From positions 1 to 45,094 of the forward strand of contig DKUO01000057.1 of NCBI GenBank assembly GCA_002490705.1: a DNA stretch of 45,094 nucleotides, given 5' to 3'. Made by a program: the position numbers and the translations under genes. Each line of letters opens with the position of its first letter. The first letter of the stretch is position 1. The stretch is from Lachnospiraceae bacterium UBA7202 (GTDB lineage Bacteria > Bacillota > Clostridia > Lachnospirales > Lachnospiraceae). The notes beneath the pieces were generated by a model. The model had not been told where the DNA came from, searched no databases, and saw only the letters and a program-made list of their open reading frames with translations. Shown here in pieces: positions 39,234 through 45,094 of the stretch.

Positions 39234-40397
39234 ATGAAAAAAACTGTATTAAAAAAATTTGAGGAGCTCTATGGGGATGCCGGCAGCGCAAAGGTGTATT
39301 TTGCGCCGGGGCGGGTGAATATGATCGGCGAGCACACGGACTATAATGGGGGGCATGTATTTCCCTGTGCGTTGACCATCGGCACTTATGCGGCGGTGAA
39401 GAAGAGAACAGACAGGAAGCTTCGGTTCTATTCTATGAATTTTGAAAATCTGGGTGTGATCGAGAGCAGTCTGGATGATTTGAAACCCTCTGACGCGGCG
39501 GGATGGACCAATTATCCGAAGGGGGTTATGTGGGCTTTTGCCGAGCGCGGCATGAAGATGGACTGCGGGCTGGACATTGTGTTAAACGGCAATATTCCGA
39601 ACGGGTCAGGGCTGTCTTCCTCCGCTTCTCTGGAGGTTTTGACAGGGTTTTATCTGCGTGATCTGTTCGGCTTTGATGTGACAAATGTGGATCTGGCGCT
39701 GATCGGCCAGTATTCGGAAAACAATTTTAACGGCATGAACTGCGGTATTATGGATCAGTTTGCATCGGCCATGGGCAAGAAAGATAACGCGATCTTTTTG
39801 GATACGGCTGATCTTTCTTACCAGTATGCGCCCCTTGTATTAGACGGCGCAAAGATCATTGTGACGAACAGTAACGTAAAGCATTCGCTGGTAAACTCCG
39901 GCTACAATACAAGAAGGAGTGAGAGCGAGCAGGCGTTAGCCGATTTGCAGAAGGTAGTGCAGATCAAGAGTCTTGGCGATCTGACGGAGGAGGCTTTTGA
40001 GGCGAACAAGTCTGCGATTCAGGATCCGGTTTGCGCAAAGCGCGCGAAGCATGCGGTTTATGAGAACCAGCGGACAATCCATGCGGTGGAGGCTTTGAAG
40101 AATAATAACCTAAAGGAATTCGGGGAATTGATGAACGCCTCCCATGTCTCTTTGCGCGACGACTACGAGGTGTCCTGTGATGAAATCGACGTGCTGGTGG
40201 AAGAGGCGTGGAAGGTGGACGGCGTGATCGGTTCCAGAATTACGGGCGGCGGCTTCGGCGGCTGTACGGTGAGTATCGTAAAAGACGAAGCGGTGGAAAG
40301 CTTTAAAGAAAAGGTCGGCGCCGCCTACAGGGAGCGTGTCGGGAAAGAGGCCGATTTTTATGTGGTGGAGATTGGAGACGGGCCGAGCATTGTGTAA
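39234..40397 (+). CDS. galK: Galactokinase
   Basis: The 387-residue GHMP kinase phosphorylates galactose to galactose 1-phosphate with ATP, the first step of the Leloir pathway. The galactokinase signature GRVNMIGEHTDYNGGHVFP is near residue 26, the ATP-binding GSGLSSSASLE near 123, and the third motif G-S-R-I-T-G-G-G-F-G-G near 337. AAGGAGGG precedes the ATG. galT follows after 64 bp; galE is not in the window. Confidence 0.97.
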   Translation: MKKTVLKKFEELYGDAGSAKVYFAPGRVNMIGEHTDYNGGHVFPCALTIGTYAAVKKRTDRKLRFYSMNFENLGVIESSLDDLKPSDAAGWTNYPKGVMWAFAERGMKMDCGLDIVLNGNIPNGSGLSSSASLEVLTGFYLRDLFGFDVTNVDLALIGQYSENNFNGMNCGIMDQFASAMGKKDNAIFLDTADLSYQYAPLVLDGAKIIVTNSNVKHSLVNSGYNTRRSESEQALADLQKVVQIKSLGDLTEEAFEANKSAIQDPVCAKRAKHAVYENQRTIHAVEALKNNNLKEFGELMNASHVSLRDDYEVSCDEIDVLVEEAWKVDGVIGSRITGGGFGGCTVSIVKDEAVESFKEKVGAAYRERVGKEADFYVVEIGDGPSIV

Positions 40398-40461
40398 CTT
40401 TGCAAAAATTTGATGAAACAGGATTTCTCTGCGGGAAACCTGCGCTGACATGGAGGGAAAA

Positions 40462-41961
40462 ATGATTCAGGACAGCATCAAAAAATTGGTAGAATACGGA
40501 CTTCTCACCGGGTTAATTGAAAAAGAAGATAAGATTTATACGACCAACAGACTGTTGGAATTGTTCGGTCTGGACGAATTGGAGGACGGCGGCGAAGACG
40601 CTGCGGTGTCGGTAGAGGATTTGGAGGCGATACTCAGGGAAATGCTTGATTATGCCTGCGAAAAGGGTCTTACACAGGACAGCGTTGTGTATCGGGATCT
40701 CTTTGACACGAAGATCATGGGACTGCTCACGCCAAGACCCAGCGAGGTGATACGGACCTTTCGGGAAAAGTATGCGTCAGACCCGAAGGAAGCCACGGAT
40801 TATTTTTATAAGCTGAGCCGGGATACGGACTATATTAGACGTTACCGCATTGCGAAAGACCAGAAGTGGATTTCTTCCACAAAATACGGCGATTTGGATA
40901 TTACCATCAACCTTTCCAAGCCGGAGAAGGACCCGAAGGCTATTGCGGCGGCGAAAAACGCCAAGCAGAGCGGCTACCCGAAATGTCTTCTCTGCCGGGA
41001 GAATGAGGGTTATGCGGGCCGGGTAAACCACCCTGCGAGACAGAACCACAGAATTATACCTGTCACGATAAACGGCAGTGATTGGGGATTTCAGTATTCT
41101 CCCTATGTATATTACAACGAGCATTGTATTGTGTTTAATTCACAGCATATCCCGATGAAAATAGAGCACGATACTTTCTGTAAGCTGTTTGATTTTGTGA
41201 AGCAGTTTCCTCATTATTTTGTGGGCTCCAACGCGGATCTTCCGATTGTGGGAGGCTCCATTTTAAGTCATGATCATTTTCAGAGCGGGAACTATGAATT
41301 CGCCATGGCAAGGGCGCCGATAGAGCGCGTCTTTACGGTGCAGGGCTTCACCGATGTGGACGCAGGCGTTGTCAACTGGCCCATGTCCGTGATTCGGATT
41401 TCCCATGAGAACCCTGACCGGCTTATCGCGTTAGCCGATGTGATATTGGAGAAATGGCGTGGTTACAGCGATGAAGCGGCATTTATCTTTGCAGAGACTG
41501 ACGGGGAGCCGCACAATACGATCACGCCCATCGCCAGAAAGCGGGGCGATAAATTTGAGTTGGATCTGGTGCTTCGCAACAATATCACCACAGAGGAGCA
41601 TCCGCTGGGCGTATACCATCCCCACGCGAAACTGCATCATATTAAAAAAGAAAACATCGGCTTGATCGAAGTGATGGGACTTGCCGTACTCCCGGCCAGA
41701 TTAAAGGGGGAAATGGAGCGTCTCGCCGAAGCGGTTTTGTCGGGAGCGGATCTTCGTAAGGATGAGGAACTGTCCAAACATGCCGACTGGGTTGAGGAGT
41801 TTTTGCCAAAGTATCCGCGTGTAGATCAGAATAATATTACGGAGATTCTTCACAAGGAAATCGGCAATGTGTTTATGGAAGTGCTGGAAGATGCGGGCGT
41901 GTATAAGAGAGACGAGGCTGGGCAGGCGGCCTTCGACAGATTTCTTTCCACGTTGTCATAG
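40462..41961 (+). CDS. galT: UDP-glucose:hexose-1-phosphate uridylyltransferase, class 2
   Basis: The 499-residue enzyme exchanges UMP between UDP-glucose and galactose 1-phosphate. It belongs to the long class-2 form found in Firmicutes, recognisable by S-G-Y-P-K-C-L-L-C-R-E-N-E-G-Y-A-G-R, and by HDHFQSGNYEF near 270-280. The start at 40462 has GGAGG 5 bases upstream; an ATG at 40450 overlaps that site. A small hairpin (CAGG/CCTG) lies between galK and galT. A terminator follows the gene. Confidence 0.96.
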   Translation: MIQDSIKKLVEYGLLTGLIEKEDKIYTTNRLLELFGLDELEDGGEDAAVSVEDLEAILREMLDYACEKGLTQDSVVYRDLFDTKIMGLLTPRPSEVIRTFREKYASDPKEATDYFYKLSRDTDYIRRYRIAKDQKWISSTKYGDLDITINLSKPEKDPKAIAAAKNAKQSGYPKCLLCRENEGYAGRVNHPARQNHRIIPVTINGSDWGFQYSPYVYYNEHCIVFNSQHIPMKIEHDTFCKLFDFVKQFPHYFVGSNADLPIVGGSILSHDHFQSGNYEFAMARAPIERVFTVQGFTDVDAGVVNWPMSVIRISHENPDRLIALADVILEKWRGYSDEAAFIFAETDGEPHNTITPIARKRGDKFELDLVLRNNITTEEHPLGVYHPHAKLHHIKKENIGLIEVMGLAVLPARLKGEMERLAEAVLSGADLRKDEELSKHADWVEEFLPKYPRVDQNNITEILHKEIGNVFMEVLEDAGVYKRDEAGQAAFDRFLSTLS

Positions 41962-41981
41962 GGGTCATAGACAGGAAATGA

Positions 41982-42007
41982 GGCGGGATACAGTGATCCC
42001 GCCTTTT
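41982..42007 (+). terminator. Terminator of the gal operon
   Basis: GGCGGGAT (41982-41989), 6-nt loop, ATCCCGCC (41996-42003), TTTT. Confidence 0.9.
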
Positions 42008-42082
42008 GCTAGAAGCGATATATAACGCATAGACCAGATGTGACAGCGAAAGGAGTGAACACATGGAAAGCTGGCAATCTGA

Positions 42083-42424
42083 CTAGATGTGCGAATCTGA
42101 CATGCTGCACAGAAAATTGTAAAAATCTGTCTGCTGTTTTTGCGTCATTTTCTGATAGATCGTGATGAGATTTTGGTATTTTTTGAGATTACACAGATTG
42201 TCGGCTAAAAGGCAATCTGCTGTCAGACGTTCTTCAGAAAGTAATAGAATGTAGTCTGTGGTAACGTGAAAGAAGCGCGAAAGATCAATGAGAAGCAAAG
42301 CGTCGGGTGTGATTGCACCGCATTCAATTTTGCTCAGACTTGCCTGATTAATGCCCAGCTGCTTTGCAAGGGCCTGCTGGGTCATTTTTTTCTCCAAGCG
42401 GAGTTCCTTAATCCTAGTCTTCAT
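42083..42424 (-). CDS. Xre-family transcriptional regulator
   Basis: The 113-residue protein has an N-terminal helix-turn-helix (residues 4-58; QQALAKQLGINQASLSKIE) and a C-terminal helical tail of about 45 residues. AAGGGA precedes the ATG. AT-rich inverted repeats lie 41-85 bp upstream and may be its own operator. No phage genes are adjacent. Confidence 0.88.
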   Translation of the reverse strand: MKTRIKELRLEKKMTQQALAKQLGINQASLSKIECGAITPDALLLIDLSRFFHVTTDYILLLSEERLTADCLLADNLCNLKKYQNLITIYQKMTQKQQTDFYNFLCSMSDSHI

Positions 42425-42464
42425 TTGTAATCCCTTTTTGTCATTGTAGTTTATTTTTTGGCGA

Positions 42465-42509
42465 AAAATATTCTTATTTTAAATAGAGATATTCCATAGA
42501 GAATATTTT
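42465..42509. promoter_or_regulatory. AT-rich inverted repeats upstream of the Xre gene
   Basis: AAAATATTC (42465-42473) and GAATATTTT (42501-42509) are exact complements, with a further ATATTC at 42489-42494 between them. Candidate autoregulatory operator. Confidence 0.4.
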
Positions 42510-42697
42510 CTTAAAAATTTACCCTAAAATTAGAAAAAGCATTAAGGACTCTACAATATGTGGTGTGTACAGCTTGGAGATAATCATAAATATAGAAAAA
42601 TATGGGCCCTGTTGATTTTAGATAAAAAAACAATGAATTTTTATTATAAAGAGTTGATTTCAAGGGAAGAGGCGGGGATTCACAGATTGGAGAGCAA

Positions 42698-43414
42698 ATG
42701 ACAGATTCTTTTGTGTGCATTGATTTGGAGACGACGGGGCTTGATCCGAAACGGGACAGGATCATAGAAATAGGAGCGGTCAAAGTGGAACAGGGGAAGG
42801 TGACAGGGGAGTGGGAAACCTTTGTCGATCCGGAAAGAAGACTGGAGGAGCGCATTGTGGAGCTGACCGGAATTCGTGACGAGCAGCTTGCGGGGGCCGG
42901 AAAAATTGCGGAAATTCTGCCGGAATTATTTGCCTTTTTGGGTAATCATGTGCTGCTGGGCCACAGCGTTCTTTTTGATTTTGCATTTTTAAAGAAAGCG
43001 GCAGTCAACGAAAGACTGGCTTTTGAGAGAAAGGGAATTGACACTTTAAAGATCGCACGCAAATATTTGAAAGAGTTGGAGAGCCGCAGCCTGGAGTTCC
43101 TCTGCCGGCATTACGATATTCCCCACAAAGCCCACAGGGCTTTGGAGGATGCCCGTGCTACGGTGTTGCTATACCGAAAACTTTCAGAAGAATTTTATGA
43201 GAAAGAAGAGGAGGCGGGAGAAAAGAGCTTGTTTTGTCCCAAACCCCTTCTCTATCAGGTAAAGCGTGATACACCGATCACGATTCCGCAAAAGGAACAG
43301 TTATATAAACTATTGGACAAGCATAAACTAATAGTAGACTATGAAGTTGAGAGTCTGACCCGCAGCGAGGCTAGTCGGAAGATTGACCGGATTCTTGCAG
43401 AATACGGACGATAG
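42698..43414 (+). CDS. DnaQ-like 3'-5' exonuclease
   Basis: The 238-residue DEDDh-type exonuclease resembles the epsilon subunit of DNA polymerase III or stand-alone RNase T/PolC-type exonucleases. ExoI (C-I-D-L-E-T-T-G-L-D; D9 and E11), ExoII (G-H-S-V-L-F-D-F-A-F-L) and ExoIII (H-R-A-L-E-D-A-R-A-T) are all present, filling residues 5-165. The C-terminal 70 residues (from about 170) form a small extra domain ending in E-A-S-R-K-I-D-R-I-L. Its 3' end overlaps the convergent next gene by 44 bp. Confidence 0.9.
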   Translation: MTDSFVCIDLETTGLDPKRDRIIEIGAVKVEQGKVTGEWETFVDPERRLEERIVELTGIRDEQLAGAGKIAEILPELFAFLGNHVLLGHSVLFDFAFLKKAAVNERLAFERKGIDTLKIARKYLKELESRSLEFLCRHYDIPHKAHRALEDARATVLLYRKLSEEFYEKEEEAGEKSLFCPKPLLYQVKRDTPITIPQKEQLYKLLDKHKLIVDYEVESLTRSEASRKIDRILAEYGR

Positions 43415-43988
43415 TTTTCTGCATGGCGGACTGTAAAGACTCCGCCACAGGATAAAGATCTTTTATTTTTTCGGGAGTGCCCTGCTCTTGATAAATTTTA
43501 CACAGCAGGCGGTAAGTCGCGCTGACGTCTGTGCCTGTGGACACGGCGAATTCCAAAATCTGACAAGCTTGTGCAGGGAAACCTCCGTCATAAAGCGCCT
43601 GAGCCCACTGTTGAATTGTGCGGGCCAAAAGTGTATAATTTTGGTCGTAAGAGGTCAAAAGATCAATGTTGGGCGCGCCGTAACGGAGTTTCAGCTCCGT
43701 GTTGGAAAGGCCGGTGAAATTGACGATAGGCAGATCTTTTAAAGATAAGATGATCTGCCGGTAATCTTCCACCTTCGGAACGTCTGACAAAAGATCCATA
43801 GGAAAGATTTCCATGGGCAGCTTAATATAAGGTAGATCGTCCAGGGATTTGCGCCTTGTATTGTTAGCGGCGCGTTCTTTTTGCCAGAATTCCTGTTCCA
43901 TGGCGGCGGCTGTTTTTTTGCTTTTGGAGGAGGCGATCGCAATTGCTGCTCCTAACAGCAGAGTGCTTGCCAAAATAAAAAAATTCAT
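43371..43988 (-). CDS. Membrane-anchored helical repeat (TPR-like) protein
   Basis: I do not recognise a named family. The 205-residue protein starts with a membrane anchor (NFFILASTLLLGAAIAIA) and has a soluble part that ends in helix pairs resembling tetratricopeptide repeats (A-Q-A-L-Y-D-G-G-F-P-A-Q-A-C-Q-I-L-E-F-A-V and following). The start at 43988 has AAGGAA 7 bases upstream; an upstream in-frame start at 44018 lacks one. It overlaps the exonuclease gene tail to tail. Confidence 0.75.
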   Translation of the reverse strand: MNFFILASTLLLGAAIAIASSKSKKTAAAMEQEFWQKERAANNTRRKSLDDLPYIKLPMEIFPMDLLSDVPKVEDYRQIILSLKDLPIVNFTGLSNTELKLRYGAPNIDLLTSYDQNYTLLARTIQQWAQALYDGGFPAQACQILEFAVSTGTDVSATYRLLCKIYQEQGTPEKIKDLYPVAESLQSAMQKTIVRILQESGQSSD

Positions 43989-44067
43989 ATATAATTCCTT
44001 TATGCCAAGAGTTGGCATTCCTTTATTTTTGTGTAAATATTGTTATATGACTTGCAGAGGTACTGTC

Positions 44068-44175
44068 ATGAAATTTAACAGAAAAACCAAAAAAATCATT
44101 TCATCGATTATCATTATTATCGTCGTTTTGGCTATGGTCATTCCGATGCTTGCTTCTGCGCTGTATTCATTTTAG
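44068..44175 (+). CDS. 35-residue single-helix membrane peptide
   Basis: A basic head (MKFNRKTKK) is followed by a long Ile/Val-rich helix (about residues 10-32) and a short tail. AGAGG lies 7 bases before the ATG. It sits 50 bp upstream of the VanW-family gene on the same strand. The composition fits a real small membrane protein; the function is unknown. Confidence 0.6.
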   Translation: MKFNRKTKKIISSIIIIIVVLAMVIPMLASALYSF

Positions 44176-44225
44176 CATAGATTTATCAAGCAGGCAATTT
44201 CAGACAGAGGAAAGTGGAGAGCAGT

Positions 44226-45094
44226 ATGGTGACTGGGAAAAAAATATCGGTTATGGCTTCGATGGCATTAGCGGCGGCTGCGTTTTTCGTTATGCCGGTA
44301 CAGGCGAAGGAGGAAAAAATAGTATCGGGAATCTATGCGGAGGACATAGATTTGTCCGGTATGACGGAGACAGAGGCGCGGGAGGCGATTGATGCTTATG
44401 TTGCCACCTTCGGTGACGCGCAGATCACGCTGCATGCCCCGGAGGAGGGTGAGATTACCGCAACGGCGGCGGATTTGGGATTACAGTGGGGAAATCAGGA
44501 AATCTTGGATGAGGCCGCGAGTTTTGGACGGGATGGAGATATTCTGCAATGCTATAAAGAGCTGCGCGATTTGGAATATCAGAATAAGGTGTACAAGATC
44601 AGCTTTGACTTTGATAAGGATAAGATTCATTCTCTGATTGAAGAAAATGCGGCGCAATATGATCAGGAGGCTGTCAACGCGACGCTGCAAAAGACGGAGA
44701 ACGGTTTTGAGATTACGGAAGGACAGTCCGGCAGGGTAGTAGACCGGGACGGCACTACGGATGCGGTCTATGATTACCTTATCAATGAATGGGACGGCGG
44801 CGCCTGTGATCTGGATATGCAGGTTGAGATGAGCGAGCCGCAGGGCACGGTAGAGGATCTGGAGAAGGTGAAGGATGTGCTCGGCACGTTTTCCACCAGC
44901 TATTCCACATCCGGCGGTGCGAGGAGCGCAAATGTGGCAAACGGGTGCAGCCTGATAAACGGACGCACCTTATATCCGGGCGAGGAGTTTTCCGCTTATG
45001 AGGCGGTGTCACCTTTTACAGCGGACAATGGTTATCAAATGGCAGGCTCTTATCTGAACGGACAGGTGGTAGACAGTCTGGGCGGCGGTATCTG
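44226..45094 (+). CDS. VanW-family surface protein, cut by the window end
   Basis: The frame is open from ATG 44226 to the last base (289 codons), so the C-terminus is missing. It starts with a signal peptide (about residues 5-27, cleavage after V-Q-A), then a region resembling the putative peptidoglycan-binding domain often found in front of VanW (about 30-215), and the beginning of the VanW domain (F-S-T-S-Y-S-T-S-G-G-A-R, N-G-R-T-L-Y-P-G-E-E-F-S). VanW-type proteins are linked to the cell wall without an established reaction. GGAG lies 6 bases before the start codon. Confidence 0.85.
   Translation, partial: MVTGKKISVMASMALAAAAFFVMPVQAKEEKIVSGIYAEDIDLSGMTETEAREAIDAYVATFGDAQITLHAPEEGEITATAADLGLQWGNQEILDEAASFGRDGDILQCYKELRDLEYQNKVYKISFDFDKDKIHSLIEENAAQYDQEAVNATLQKTENGFEITEGQSGRVVDRDGTTDAVYDYLINEWDGGACDLDMQVEMSEPQGTVEDLEKVKDVLGTFSTSYSTSGGARSANVANGCSLINGRTLYPGEEFSAYEAVSPFTADNGYQMAGSYLNGQVVDSLGGGI

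Noticed and set aside
42063..42086. Seven-codon minigene after AAGGAG
   Set aside because: It has a good ribosome site and stop but no conserved context; too short to support from sequence alone.

Overview
The window looks like chromosomal DNA of an anaerobic Firmicute, most likely a Lachnospiraceae-type gut clostridium. This is an inference from gene content: AGGAGG-type ribosome binding sites throughout, sigma-A promoters, a T-box in front of a short-form prolyl-tRNA synthetase, a rubredoxin / reverse-rubrerythrin / PerR oxygen-defence set, class-2 galT, LCP and sortase-B-like surface proteins, and M56/BlaI and VanW families. I see no tRNA, rRNA, CRISPR array or classical insertion sequence.

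Layout. 1-6.1 kb: an arabino-oligosaccharide island (lipoprotein binding protein, two permeases, GH51 arabinofuranosidase, LacI-type regulator) behind a strong promoter with two identical 15-bp palindromic operators; no transporter ATPase is present. 6.2-10.4 kb: an ECF sigma factor, a probable membrane anti-sigma factor and a vWA lipoprotein, interrupted by a brnTA toxin-antitoxin pair on the other strand. The sigma gene and the vWA gene carry the same promoter-like motif, TG(A/C)AACC-N16-GGTATTA. 10.4-16 kb: a solitary HTH regulator, Hsp20, a membrane protein, a TIM-barrel isomerase, an HPr-like protein without the active histidine, a small Xre regulator divergent from a Cys-rich mini membrane protein, then rubredoxin, rubrerythrin and PerR. 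16-22 kb: a two-component system coupled to an RluA-type pseudouridine synthase, a YtvI/AI-2E-type permease and an O-antigen-ligase-like protein.

21.9-25.6 kb is the first highlight. A tyrosine recombinase gene is bracketed by two 27-bp sites that are exact inverted copies of each other. Each has 11-bp palindromic arms and a 5-bp asymmetric centre, and an outward promoter lies just inside one end. Next to one site begins an LCP - pseudo-sortase - secreted protein gene group. This has the geometry of a self-inverting promoter switch (Hin-like, but with a tyrosine recombinase). The sortase-B-like protein has lost all three catalytic residues.

25.6-34.3 kb: T-box-controlled proS, then the second highlight, a phosphonate operon behind its own promoter: a small membrane protein, a YidC-like domain fused to a CDP-glycerol glycerophosphotransferase-like domain, 2-aminoethylphosphonate (AEP) transaminase, a cytidylyltransferase-PEP mutase fusion, a LicC/PntC-like nucleotidyltransferase and phosphonopyruvate decarboxylase. 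Together these can make AEP, activate it as CMP-AEP, and probably place it on a cell-surface polymer.

34.3-45.1 kb: a BlaI/M56 sensor pair with GTATAC operators, a membrane-anchored Amidase_2 protein, an AraC regulator with galK-galT, an Xre regulator, a DnaQ-like exonuclease, small membrane proteins, and a VanW-family protein cut by the window end.
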